The translations under genes and the position numbers were made by a program. The notes under the pieces were generated by a model. That model was not told the origin of the DNA. It made no database searches and saw only the letters and a program-made list of their open reading frames with translations. A stretch of DNA of 64,000 nucleotides, from NCBI GenBank assembly GCA_028284065.1, contig JANQSJ010000010.1, forward strand, positions 1 through 64,000, written 5' to 3'. The stretch comes from Parvularculaceae bacterium (lineage in GTDB: Bacteria; Pseudomonadota; Alphaproteobacteria; Caulobacterales; Parvularculaceae). Of this stretch, positions 52,758 to 62,304 are shown in pieces. Each line of letters starts with the position of its first letter. Positions within the stretch are counted from its first letter, which is position 1.

Positions 52758-53387
52758 ATGACGCCCGCAGATATCGCCCGCATCATTTTCGCGCTTTCAT
52801 CAGTCGTCCTGATGCTGAGCGCCGGCGCCTACCTCATGCAGCGCCTTGGCCTTGCGCACGGCCGGCCCGCAGCCCGCAAGCGGCGGCTGAAGCTCGTTGA
52901 AACCCTTCAGCTCGACCCGAAGCGGCGCGCGGCGCTCATCCGTTGCGACGGCGAGGAGCATCTCGTCATCCTGAACGCGAACAGCGCCACCGTCGTTGCG
53001 CGCAACGCCTCACGCGCAAGCCGGCGCGCGCGCAGCAACGACTTGCCGACCGAGGATGCTGCGCCCCGGTTCGCGCTCAGCATGAACGCCGCCGGCAATC
53101 CGTTCGCCAGACCTCGGTCGGACGCGACGCCCGCTCCCGACACAGACCAAGACGCGGACAAATCCGCAGCCACACTCGCTAGTAAAGCTCTCGCTCAGCC
53201 ATCATCATTCGCCGACTCTTTTGCGAACGCTGATCCGGCGCCCGTCCCGTCACCGGACGCCGCGCCGGCCCCGCGAGCCAAAAACACCGCCTTGGCCGTG
53301 AAGCCGGACATTCTAAACGTCAACCCGCAGGCCGCGCTCCTGAAGGCGCGCGAAGCGTTTCTCTCCGCCTACAGAAAAGTCGCCTGA
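52758..53387 (+). CDS. FliO-like flagellar biosynthesis protein
   Basis: The 209-residue protein has one N-terminal membrane segment (ARIIFALSSVVLMLSAGAYLMQ) followed by the FliO domain (RRLKLVETLQLDPKRRAALIRCDGEEHLVIL). A long Ala/Pro/Asp-rich tail ends with a short helical piece. FliO helps assemble the FliPQR export gate of flagella. No other flagellar gene is near, so it is an orphan copy or was renamed by context. The ATG follows AAGGAGAAGCC, a strong RBS. It lies 53 bp after the glycosyltransferase-deacetylase gene on the same strand. Confidence 0.75.
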   Translation: MTPADIARIIFALSSVVLMLSAGAYLMQRLGLAHGRPAARKRRLKLVETLQLDPKRRAALIRCDGEEHLVILNANSATVVARNASRASRRARSNDLPTEDAAPRFALSMNAAGNPFARPRSDATPAPDTDQDADKSAATLASKALAQPSSFADSFANADPAPVPSPDAAPAPRAKNTALAVKPDILNVNPQAALLKAREAFLSAYRKVA

Positions 53388-53391
53388 CGCG

Positions 53392-53847
53392 CTATGACGT
53401 CTGCGCCGTCGTTTTCTTGACCGCTCGTCGTTTCACGGCCTTGCGCGATGCGGCGCGCGGCCGAGCCGCGCTCACGCGCTTCTTCGAAGATTTCTTCTTC
53501 ACAGGATTCTTTCGGGCGGCCGTGCGCGCCGCCGCCTCGAGCGCTAGCGTCGTCCAGCGACCTAGCTCATCCGCGTCGTCGAAGACTTCATCCGGCGGAG
53601 CGTAGTAGGACATGGCGTGCGGGTCGCCGGCCTTGGTCTCGTACGTAAACTGCATAAGGCCCGCCGACGCGAATTCCGGCCGCGTCTCGTCGTCCACTTT
53701 CAGCCAAAGGTCGTCGTCGCCAATGATGGCGAACATCCGGCCGTCGCAGTAAACGCCGGCGCCGCCGAACATTTTCCGCACGGAGATGGCGCCGAAAGGC
53801 GCAAAGAGATCCTTCACGAAACCGATATAGCCGGCGGAAACGGCCAT
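53392..53847 (-). CDS. TfoX N-terminal domain protein with basic tail
   Basis: The 151-residue protein has a TfoX/Sxy N-terminal domain (residues ~5-105: YIGFVKDLFAPFGAISVRKMFGGAGVYCDG, MFAIIGDDDLWLKVDD). The last ~45 residues are a Lys/Arg/Ala tail like histone H1 (KKKSSKKRVSAARPRAASRK). TfoX_N proteins are usually ~110 residues, and Sxy regulates competence in gammaproteobacteria. The tail suggests nucleic-acid binding. It is the last leftward gene after sufA (11 bp) and ends 4 bp from the FliO-like stop. Confidence 0.88.
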   Translation of the reverse strand: MAVSAGYIGFVKDLFAPFGAISVRKMFGGAGVYCDGRMFAIIGDDDLWLKVDDETRPEFASAGLMQFTYETKAGDPHAMSYYAPPDEVFDDADELGRWTTLALEAAARTAARKNPVKKKSSKKRVSAARPRAASRKAVKRRAVKKTTAQTS

Positions 53848-53858
53848 AGCAGAACCGG

Positions 53859-54227
53859 TCAGGCGTCGGCTGCGGCCGCAGGGACGATGGTGACGCTCTC
53901 GCCGCAGCCGCAGGCGTCCGTCTGGTTCGGGTTCTTGAACACGAACCGTTGCGACAGCTTCTCCGTGACGAAGTCAATCTCCGTACCGAGAAGAAAAAGG
54001 ATCGCCTTGGGGTCGATCAGGATTTTGACGCCGGCATCCTCCACGACCTCATCAAGGGGCGCCGCCTCGGTCGCGTAATCCATGGTGTATTCCATCCCCG
54101 CGCAGCCGCCATTCTTCACGCCGATCTTGACGCCGATGAAGTCTTCCTCCGCCGACGACATGATCTGCTGCATCCGCGAAGCGGCCGCATCGGTCAGGGT
54201 GACGGCTTTGGGCCGGGGCCTTGGCAT
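53859..54227 (-). CDS. sufA: A-type iron-sulfur carrier (SufA/IscA family)
   Basis: The 122-residue HesB-like protein has VTLTDAAASRMQQIM, GVKNGGCAGMEYTMDYA (first Cys) and the C-terminal CGCGES pair that completes the three ligand cysteines. A-type carriers take clusters from the SufBCD scaffold and pass them to target proteins. It follows sufT by 41 bp and precedes the TfoX-domain gene, at the end of the suf operon. The last eight residues are Ala-rich. Confidence 0.94.
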   Translation of the reverse strand: MPRPRPKAVTLTDAAASRMQQIMSSAEEDFIGVKIGVKNGGCAGMEYTMDYATEAAPLDEVVEDAGVKILIDPKAILFLLGTEIDFVTEKLSQRFVFKNPNQTDACGCGESVTIVPAAAADA

Positions 54228-54268
54228 CTCTTGTCTCCGATCGTCTCTCGGCTTCGCGCGCGCGTCGC

Positions 54269-54766
54269 CTACATCATGCCGAGTTCGAGTTTCGCCTCAT
54301 CCGACATCCGGTCCGGCGTCCAGGGCGGCTCGAACACCATATTCACCTTGACGTCGTCGATGCCGTCAATCCCGCGCACCGCGCCTTCAACCCAGCCCGG
54401 CATTTCGCCGGCCACGGGGCAACCCGGGGCGGTCAACGTCATGTCGATCGTCAATAGGCGCTCGTCAGACAGGTCAACCTTGTAGATAAGCCCGAGTTCG
54501 TAAACATCCACCGGTATCTCGGGGTCATAGACCGTCTTCAGGCCTTTCACGACGTCAGTCGTGATCCGCTCTAGTTCCGGCTGGGAGATCGAGGACGCGT
54601 CCTCCGTCTCGGGCGTCGTCGCCGCCTCAGCGATCTCAGGCGCAGCTGCAGACTCAGCCTCGGGTTTCTCGGATTGCACGCCCGACGCACCCGGCGCCGC
54701 TGGCTCCACCGCCGCTCCGTCGAGATCGATCACGTCACGCACCTTGTCCATAACCCGTTCCAGCAT
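54269..54766 (-). CDS. sufT: SUF system protein SufT (DUF59/MIP18)
   Basis: The 165-residue protein has a hydrophilic Ala/Glu-rich lead (~1-60) and then the MIP18/DUF59 domain with ITTDVVKGLKTVYDPEIPVDVYELGLIYKV and the conserved Cys in LTAPGCPVAGEMP, ending NMVFEPPWTPDRMSDEAKLELGM. SufT assists cluster maturation and transfer in organisms that rely on SUF. The gene sits 5 bp after sufS. Its longer N-terminal lead is unusual but disordered in appearance. ATG 54751 is an alternative start. Confidence 0.93.
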   Translation of the reverse strand: MLERVMDKVRDVIDLDGAAVEPAAPGASGVQSEKPEAESAAAPEIAEAATTPETEDASSISQPELERITTDVVKGLKTVYDPEIPVDVYELGLIYKVDLSDERLLTIDMTLTAPGCPVAGEMPGWVEGAVRGIDGIDDVKVNMVFEPPWTPDRMSDEAKLELGMM

Positions 54767-54771
54767 TTTGA

Positions 54772-56019
54772 TTAGCCTAGTAAATTGTGAGTTTTGATGA
54801 GCCCTTCAACAAGCGCGTCGACCTCGTCTTCGGTATTGTAAGCGGCGAAACTTGCGCGGCACGTGGCGGTCACGCCGAGCCTTTTCATGAGCGGCTGCGC
54901 GCAGTGGTGGCCGGCGCGGATCGCGACGCCCGCGCGGTCAACGATCGACGACACATCGTGCGGGTGCGCGCCGTCAACATTGAAGCAGATGATCGGCGCC
55001 TTGCCGGGCGCGCGGCCATAAACGTCGACGAAATTGAGCGCGCCAAGGGCCTGAAGCGCTTTTTCAGCGAGCCTCGCCTCGTGCGCGGCGATGGCGTCAA
55101 CGCCGATATCCATGATCCAGTTCAGCGCCGCGCCGAGGCCGATCGCCTCGATGATTGGCGGCGTGCCCGCCTCGAACCGATGCGGCGGATCGTTATATGT
55201 GACGCGGTCCTGTTCGACGATGTCGATCATCTCCCCGCCGCCGCGGAACGGCGGCATGGCGGCGAGCGCGTCCTTTCTGCCGTAAAGAACTCCGATCCCG
55301 GACGGGCCGTAGAGCTTGTGCCCGGTCATCACATAATAGTCCGCGCCGATCGCCTGCACGTCGACTTGCCCGTGAACGGCCGCCTGGCAACCGTCGAACA
55401 GGATTTTCGCGCCGTGCGCATGCGCGATGCGGGAAAGCTCCGCCGCGTCTGTCTCGGCCCCCATGACGTTCGACATGTGCGAGACGGCGGCGAGCTTCGT
55501 CCGGCTGCTGAAGGCCGCGGCGAACGCCTCCGGGTCGATGAGGCCGTCGTCCGTCACGTCAACCCACTTCAGGACCGCGCCCTTGCGCTCCCGGAGGAGG
55601 TGCCAGGGAACGATGTTCGAATGGTGCTCCATCACCGACAGGACGATTTCGTCGCCTTCGCCGATCTCCGAAACGCCAAGCGCATAGGAAACGAGATTGA
55701 AGGCGTCAGTGCCGCCGCTCGTAAAGACGATTTCGTCCGTACCGCCAGCATTCAGAAACTGAGCGACGGCCTTGCGGGCGTCTTCATACGCCTCCGTCGC
55801 CTCGTTGGAGAGAAGATGCAGGCCGCGGTGCACATTGGCGTAGGACCGCGTCATCGTATCGGTCATGCGCTCAATGACGGCGCGCGGCTTCTGCGCCGAC
55901 GCGGCGTTGTCAAGGTAGACGAGCGGCTTGCCGTAGGCCTCGCGCTCCAGAATCGGGAACTGCGCGCGCAAGGACGCGACGTCATATGCGCTTACCGTTT
56001 GCGCCGCCGCCTCGCTCAT
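54772..56019 (-). CDS. sufS: cysteine desulfurase SufS
   Basis: The 415-residue PLP enzyme is of the SufS/CsdA (class II) branch. It has YLDNAASAQKPRAVIERM, the PLP lysine in MTGHKLYGPSGIGVLYG and the catalytic Cys in RAGHHCAQPLMKRLG, with VHRGLHLLSNEATEAYEDAR before. It releases sulfur from cysteine for cluster assembly on SufBCD. Its ATG overlaps the sufD stop (ATGA). It is the second cysteine desulfurase of this operon, the first being the NifS/IscS type next to the regulator. Confidence 0.97.
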   Translation of the reverse strand: MSEAAAQTVSAYDVASLRAQFPILEREAYGKPLVYLDNAASAQKPRAVIERMTDTMTRSYANVHRGLHLLSNEATEAYEDARKAVAQFLNAGGTDEIVFTSGGTDAFNLVSYALGVSEIGEGDEIVLSVMEHHSNIVPWHLLRERKGAVLKWVDVTDDGLIDPEAFAAAFSSRTKLAAVSHMSNVMGAETDAAELSRIAHAHGAKILFDGCQAAVHGQVDVQAIGADYYVMTGHKLYGPSGIGVLYGRKDALAAMPPFRGGGEMIDIVEQDRVTYNDPPHRFEAGTPPIIEAIGLGAALNWIMDIGVDAIAAHEARLAEKALQALGALNFVDVYGRAPGKAPIICFNVDGAHPHDVSSIVDRAGVAIRAGHHCAQPLMKRLGVTATCRASFAAYNTEDEVDALVEGLIKTHNLLG

Positions 56020-57233
56020 AGCTGACGCTCCTCAAGCCACGCTTCGACAATCGCGCGTGCTGCGGGCGCGACGCGCGCGTCCATATCGTCAATGACTTCG
56101 CCGACGAACGCCTCGATGAGAAGCGCCCGCGCGGCCGCTTCGGAAAGGCCGCGCTGGCGCAGGTAGAAGAGCGCCTCATCATCAAGCGCGCCGCAGGTGC
56201 TGCCATGGGCGCACTCAACGTCGTCCGCATAGATCTCAAGTTCCGGCTTGTGATTAGCCTGCGCCCCGTCGCTGAGGAGGAGCGCATTCGCCTGCATGTC
56301 GGCATCGGTCCGCTGGCCGTCGCGGGCGACGAAGAACTTACCCTGAAAGACCGCGCGCGCCTTGCCGTCGGCGACGCCCTTGTGGCGCTGGCGCGTCTCG
56401 CACCCAGGCGCCTCATGGGCGACCACGGTCGTTATGTCCGCATGCCGCGCGCCGCCGACGAGAACCGCTGAATCCATCGACGCCGAGGCGCCCTCGCCCA
56501 CGAAGTTAAGCCGCGTCTCCAACCGCGCCAGCTTGCCGCCAAGCAAAATGCTCGCTTGGTCAAGGCGCGCGTCCTTGCCAAGCCGCGCCGACGAGACGCC
56601 TGCGACGACCGACGACGCCGCGCCCGCCTGAAGTATCGCGCGGGTCAGCTTTGCGCCCGCGCCGACGTCGGCCTGCATTAGGAGATGGTGGAAGGAGGCG
56701 TCGCCAGACTCGACCGTCTCGAAAATCGCGACGCTGGCCCCGTCTGCGACAACAAGCTCGACGCGCGCGCCGCGCCGGCCGCCCGCGGCGCGGTGGCGCA
56801 GCAAGATTGGCCGATCGATGTGCGCATTCTCCGCCACGTCGATCCTGACGATGTCCGATACGAACGCGCGCGTGAGATCTGAAACGGCGTGGGACGGCGC
56901 GAACGGCCCGTCCCTGTCCGACGTCAGACGAATGGAGAGCCCTTCAACGCCCGACGCGTTGTGGATACGCGCCTCGCCATCGGGGATGTCGATGACCAGC
57001 GCGTCCTCAATGGACAGGCCGACGGATGGCGCAGCGACGCCGTCCCCGCCCGCCTCGGCGAGCGCGCCGCGCAAGTCCGTCCACCGCCAGCCTTCGAGCC
57101 GGCGGTGCGGCAGGCCGGCCGCGGCGAAGGCGTTCCACGCGCTTTCCGACCCGGCGGCGTCGCCGCGGGCCGCGAACTCCTCGCGCAGCCGCGCCTCATA
57201 GGGGCTAGGGTTCTTAAAAGACGCCAGCGCCAT
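56016..57233 (-). CDS. sufD: SufD, Fe-S scaffold subunit
   Basis: The 405-residue protein has the SufB/SufD right-handed helix fold. The C-terminus carries KPELEIYADDVECAHGSTCGALDDEALFYLRQRGL, with the conserved His and Cys, and HKGVADGKARAVFQGKFFVARDGQRTDADMQ before it. SufD joins SufB and SufC to form the cluster scaffold. The ATG overlaps the sufC stop (TAATG), implying coupled translation. The gene has the usual alphaproteobacterial length. Confidence 0.96.
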   Translation of the reverse strand: MALASFKNPSPYEARLREEFAARGDAAGSESAWNAFAAAGLPHRRLEGWRWTDLRGALAEAGGDGVAAPSVGLSIEDALVIDIPDGEARIHNASGVEGLSIRLTSDRDGPFAPSHAVSDLTRAFVSDIVRIDVAENAHIDRPILLRHRAAGGRRGARVELVVADGASVAIFETVESGDASFHHLLMQADVGAGAKLTRAILQAGAASSVVAGVSSARLGKDARLDQASILLGGKLARLETRLNFVGEGASASMDSAVLVGGARHADITTVVAHEAPGCETRQRHKGVADGKARAVFQGKFFVARDGQRTDADMQANALLLSDGAQANHKPELEIYADDVECAHGSTCGALDDEALFYLRQRGLSEAAARALLIEAFVGEVIDDMDARVAPAARAIVEAWLEERQL

Positions 57234-57979
57234 TACGCCGCCTCGATGAACTGTTCGTAGCCGGAGGCTTCAAGTTCCGCTGCGAGGTCCGCCCCGCCGG
57301 ATTTCACGATCCGGCCGTCGGCAAGCACATGCACCCTGTCCGGACGGATGTACTCCAGAAGCCGCTGATAGTGGGTGATGACGAGAAAGCCCCTGCCCGG
57401 GCCGCGCAGAGCGTTGACGACGTCGCCGACCATTTTCAGGGCGTCGATGTCGAGGCCGGAATCAGTCTCGTCCATGATGCAAAATTGCGGCGCCAGGATC
57501 GCCATCTGCAGCATCTCCATGCGCTTTTTCTCGCCGCCGGAGAATCCGACATTGAAGGGGCGCTTCAGCTTTTCGTCGGTTAGGCCGACGAGCTTCGCCT
57601 TCTCGCGGATGAGCTTCAGAAATTCCGCCGCCGAGACCTCCGGCTCCTCGCGCGCCTTGCGCTGAGCGTTGAGCGCGGTGCGGATGAAATTCATGGTGGC
57701 GACGCCGGGGATCTCCATCGGATGCTGGAACGACAGGAAAAGCCCCTTGGCGGCGCGTTCCGACGGATCGAGCTCAAGGAGATCTTCGCCGCCAAGCGAC
57801 ACTTCATCGGCCGTCACGTCATAATCGTCCCGGCCCGCGACTACATGCGAGAGCGTTGATTTACCGGCCCCGTTCGGCCCCATGACGGCGTGCACCTCGC
57901 CCGCCGGCACCTCAATGGTGAGGCCCTTCAGGATTTCCGCGCCCTCCACGGACGCGTGGAGATTTTCGATCTTGAGCAT
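57233..57979 (-). CDS. sufC: SufC, ABC-type ATPase of the SUF system
   Basis: The 248-residue ABC ATPase has Walker A GPNGAGKST, signature FSGGEKKRME, Walker B CIMDETDSGLDID and the typical ITHYQRLLEYIRPD switch region. It drives SufBCD conformational changes during cluster assembly. The true start is ATG 57979, overlapping the RidA stop (TGATG); a GTG at 57982 is an alternative reading. It lies between the RidA gene and sufD in the suf operon. Confidence 0.97.
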   Translation of the reverse strand: MLKIENLHASVEGAEILKGLTIEVPAGEVHAVMGPNGAGKSTLSHVVAGRDDYDVTADEVSLGGEDLLELDPSERAAKGLFLSFQHPMEIPGVATMNFIRTALNAQRKAREEPEVSAAEFLKLIREKAKLVGLTDEKLKRPFNVGFSGGEKKRMEMLQMAILAPQFCIMDETDSGLDIDALKMVGDVVNALRGPGRGFLVITHYQRLLEYIRPDRVHVLADGRIVKSGGADLAAELEASGYEQFIEAA

Positions 57980-58491
57980 CACTCTTCTTCCTTAGGACGC
58001 CGCACGGCGACGCATTCGACTTCCAGAGCGGCATCACGCGCCAGCCCGTCCACGCCGACCGTCGACCGCGCCGGCTTAGGCGACGGCAACGCGGCGGCGT
58101 ACGCCTCGTTCATCTCCGCGTAGTCAGACATGTCGCCAAGAAACACCGTACACTTCACAATGTCCGACAGGTCCGATCCGAGCGCATTAAGGGCCGCCTC
58201 ATAGTTCTTGAAAATCTGGGTCGTCTGCGCCCCGGCGCCGCCTTCAACGAGCCCGCGCCCGGCGCTTCGGTCGACGCCGAGCTGGCCGGCCAGATAGATC
58301 GTATCGCCAACGACGACAGCGGCGGAGAAGGGGTATTTAGGATCAAGCGTCGGGTCGACATAGTGCGTCCTGTCGCCGCCCGGCGCCTGCACGGACGCAG
58401 GCGCGACCGCCCGCTCCTGCGCTTCCGCCGCATGGCAAACCGCCGCGGGACAGATCGCCAACGAGGCTGCTGCCGAAAATAAATGCCTCAT
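57979..58491 (-). CDS. exported RidA/YjgF family protein
   Basis: The 170-residue protein has an N-terminal signal peptide (MRHLFSAAASLAICPAAVCHA) and then a complete RidA fold: FSAAVVVGDTIYLAGQLGVD, QTTQIFKNYEAALNALGSDL, and ARSTVGVDGLARDAALEVECVAV with the conserved Arg and Glu. RidA deaminates reactive enamines formed by PLP enzymes in the cytoplasm; an exported relative is unusual. The ATG at 58491 overlaps the cupin stop (ATGA) and the gene is coupled to sufC downstream, so it is truly part of the suf operon. Confidence 0.9.
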   Translation of the reverse strand: MRHLFSAAASLAICPAAVCHAAEAQERAVAPASVQAPGGDRTHYVDPTLDPKYPFSAAVVVGDTIYLAGQLGVDRSAGRGLVEGGAGAQTTQIFKNYEAALNALGSDLSDIVKCTVFLGDMSDYAEMNEAYAAALPSPKPARSTVGVDGLARDAALEVECVAVRRPKEEE

Positions 58492-58946
58492 TGCGCCGCC
58501 CTCTTTGGTTCGACGATGACATAGCTCGCCGTGGTCTCGCCGATGTTCACCGCTTCGTGCCATTTGACGCCATCGGACACCCATGTCGCGCCGGTCGGAA
58601 TGACCTGCTCGCGGGTCCCCGTTTCATCGGTGATGCGCATGGCGCCGCCTTCGACGACGTACCCGAAATGCGTCGGATGGAAATGCCTCTCGTGCCCCTG
58701 ACCCGGCGCGAACGTGCACTTGAAGGCGCGTATTTCCTCCGTCTCCTGAAGAAGCTCGCAGGTTTTCTCGCCTTTCCAGCCGGCGTCGAGCGCATGCGGC
58801 AGCACCTCAATGTCCTCCGGCTCGGCGAACTTGATCGCGCCGGAAAAGACAGGCAGCTCCGCCGGCCGCTCCGGCTCGCCCGCGCCAGGCGGCTGGCCGG
58901 TTTGGGCGGCCTGGACAATCGAAATGGCGAACGCCGCCAATATCAC
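58488..58946 (-). CDS. exported cupin-domain protein
   Basis: The 152-residue protein has a short hydrophobic signal-like start (MILAAFAISIVQAAQ), then a single cupin domain with metal-ligand pattern HERHFHPTHFGYVVEGGAMRI and GVKWHEAVNIGE. Cupins of this form bind a metal and serve as enzymes or sensors; the substrate is unknown. The start is GTG at 58946, one base overlapping the TAG of the preceding gene, behind AGGGAG. The gene is coupled to the exported RidA gene by ATGA. Confidence 0.85.
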   Translation of the reverse strand: MILAAFAISIVQAAQTGQPPGAGEPERPAELPVFSGAIKFAEPEDIEVLPHALDAGWKGEKTCELLQETEEIRAFKCTFAPGQGHERHFHPTHFGYVVEGGAMRITDETGTREQVIPTGATWVSDGVKWHEAVNIGETTASYVIVEPKRAAQ

Positions 58947-59314
58947 TACGCTCCCTCCGCAAGCCTGTCAGCTTCGGTGAATTTATGGACTACTTCGATC
59001 GTTCCATCGATCATTGAGTTGAACTCATCTAGTTGCTCGGCCGGCACCCAAAGCTCTTCATGCTCAGCGCCGCCGACGACCCGCCGATCAAATTGTTCGA
59101 GGTAGTCCGTCGGCAACTGAAACCGCGTTACGTGACCAATCTTTTGGTCGTTGAACTTCGTGTTCCAATCGCGGGCAATCTGAATTGCGTAACCCTCATT
59201 CGTCACGGGGTAGAAAATCGGCTGCTCAGGCAACCGCGGTGGAAAGGTGCGAAATCCGCTCCCCTCTATAAGAGCGCGCTCCTTTTCACCGACCGGACGA
59301 TAGAGGGTCGTCAT
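58946..59314 (-). CDS. small conserved protein, function unknown
   Basis: The 122-residue protein starts MTTLYRPVGEKERALIEG and has FRTFPPRLPEQPIFYPVTNEGYAIQIARDWN, HVTRFQLPTDYLEQF and VGGAEHEELWVPAEQLDEFN. I recall similar database proteins labelled ADP-ribosylation/crystallin J1, but no catalytic set of that family is visible, so I give no function. No signal or membrane segment. ATG 59314 overlaps the end of sufB in another frame; GTG at 59320 is the alternative. It sits between sufB and the cupin gene. Confidence 0.75.
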   Translation of the reverse strand: MTTLYRPVGEKERALIEGSGFRTFPPRLPEQPIFYPVTNEGYAIQIARDWNTKFNDQKIGHVTRFQLPTDYLEQFDRRVVGGAEHEELWVPAEQLDEFNSMIDGTIEVVHKFTEADRLAEGA

Positions 59315-59319
59315 GGCCA

Positions 59320-60855
<1,536 letters not shown>

Positions 60856-60861
60856 AGGTCC

Positions 60862-61155
60862 CTATCCTTCCAGCCCTTTGGCCAAGATGGCCGTCACGTC
60901 CGCCCCTTCGTCCCGATGGACGCCGATCTCGCGATACTCATCCGACGTCAGCCACTCCATGAGGGAGGGCTTGTCCGGGAACGACATGATCACCAACCGA
61001 TCCGCGTCCCATTCGCCGCTCATCACCTCCGCCTCGAAGTCGGCGGCGAGCAGCGTCCCCTTGAACTTCGAGAACACGCGCGGAAACCCTTCCGCGTAGC
61101 GGTCGTACGCCGCCCGGTCCTTGATTTTCACGTGACCAACGAAATAGACAGACAT
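60862..61155 (-). CDS. DUF1330 family protein
   Basis: The 97-residue protein has a ferredoxin-like DUF1330 pattern: VYFVGHVKIKDRAAYDRYAEGFPRVFSKFKGTLLAAD, then RLVIMSFPDKPSLMEWLTSDEYREI. The family is of unknown function and is common in proteobacteria. It lies between the NifS/IscS-type gene and sufB, 21 bp and 6 bp away, so it is transcribed with them. Nothing in it points to an Fe-S role; it has no Cys. Confidence 0.92.
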   Translation of the reverse strand: MSVYFVGHVKIKDRAAYDRYAEGFPRVFSKFKGTLLAADFEAEVMSGEWDADRLVIMSFPDKPSLMEWLTSDEYREIGVHRDEGADVTAILAKGLEG

Positions 61156-61176
61156 GCGCGACCTTTCCCGTTGACA

Positions 61177-62304
61177 CTACGCAGCTTCCGCCTTCGCCCG
61201 ATCATAGGCGGCCGGCCATTCGCTGCAGAAAGCGTCCGCGTCTTCGCCCGTCGACGACCAGCCGAGGGAAATCCGTACGCCGCATGACGCATCCGCAGCG
61301 TCGCAGCCCATCGCGGAGAGCACGTGGCTCGGCTTCGCCTTGCCGGACGAGCACGCGGAGCCCGATGAAATTGCTATGCCGGCGAGGTCCATGGAGATCA
61401 GCTGGGTCTCGCCCGTGAATCCAGGCGCCGTCAGGCACAGCGTCCCCGGCAGACGATCGACGTCCTTGCCCCAGATGCGCGCGCCGGTATTTTCGGCCGC
61501 CGCCTGCATGCGATCGCGCATTGCGGCGATCTCCTCGGCGCGCGAGAGGCTGTCGGCGGCTAGGTCGCAGGCGACGCCAAGTCCGACGATCGCAGGAACA
61601 TTATGCGTGCCGGCGCGGCGATTGCTCTCATGGCCGCCGCCGCGCATCACCGGCGCCAACGGCAGGTTCGGGCCTGCCACGAGCGCGCCGACGCCGACTG
61701 GCCCGCCAAACTTGTGGCCGGTTAGCGCCATGAAGTCCGCGCCCAGCATGACATAATTGACCGGGATCTTGCCCACAGCCTGAGCCGCGTCGACGAACAT
61801 GAGCCCGCCCGCGTCGTGGACGATGTCGGCCGCCTCGCGCACGGGCTGGATGGCGCCGGTCTCGTTGTTGGCGAGCATCAGGCACATCAGGAACGGCTCG
61901 GTCTCTTTCGAAACGGCCGCCTTCAGCGCGTCGAGGTCGACGAGGCCGTTCGGCTGCGCCGGGACGGTCTCCACGGGCAGGCCCGTCGTCGCGGCGTTGC
62001 CGGGCACGGCGGCGTGCTCAATGGCCGAGACGAAAATCTTCTTCACCGACCCGTTCATCGCGGTCCCGTGGAGCGCATAGTGGATCGCTTCGGTGCCGCC
62101 GCCGGTAAAGATAACGCCGTTCACCGGCGCATTGACGAGCTTGCGGACCTTCTCCCGCGCCGCTTCGACCCGGGCGCGGGCCGCCCGCCCCTCTTCGTGC
62201 ACCGACGACGAGTTGCCGTCCCGGCGCATCGCGTCGCACACCGCGTCGACGACTTCCGGCCGCACGGGCGAGGTGGCGTTGTGGTCAAGATAATGCCGCG
62301 TCAT
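61177..62304 (-). CDS. cysteine desulfurase, NifS/IscS type
   Basis: The 375-residue PLP enzyme is of class I. It has YLDHNATSPVRPEVVDAV, NNETGAIQPVREA, the PLP lysine in ALTGHKFGGPVGVGAL and the catalytic Cys in SGSACSSGKAKPSHVL. It supplies sulfur for clusters or tRNA thiolation. Its ATG overlaps the regulator stop (ATGA, 62301-62304). A class I enzyme next to the Rrf2 gene plus a class II sufS downstream is the standard alphaproteobacterial layout. No iscU or hscAB are present. Confidence 0.94.
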   Translation of the reverse strand: MTRHYLDHNATSPVRPEVVDAVCDAMRRDGNSSSVHEEGRAARARVEAAREKVRKLVNAPVNGVIFTGGGTEAIHYALHGTAMNGSVKKIFVSAIEHAAVPGNAATTGLPVETVPAQPNGLVDLDALKAAVSKETEPFLMCLMLANNETGAIQPVREAADIVHDAGGLMFVDAAQAVGKIPVNYVMLGADFMALTGHKFGGPVGVGALVAGPNLPLAPVMRGGGHESNRRAGTHNVPAIVGLGVACDLAADSLSRAEEIAAMRDRMQAAAENTGARIWGKDVDRLPGTLCLTAPGFTGETQLISMDLAGIAISSGSACSSGKAKPSHVLSAMGCDAADASCGVRISLGWSSTGEDADAFCSEWPAAYDRAKAEAA

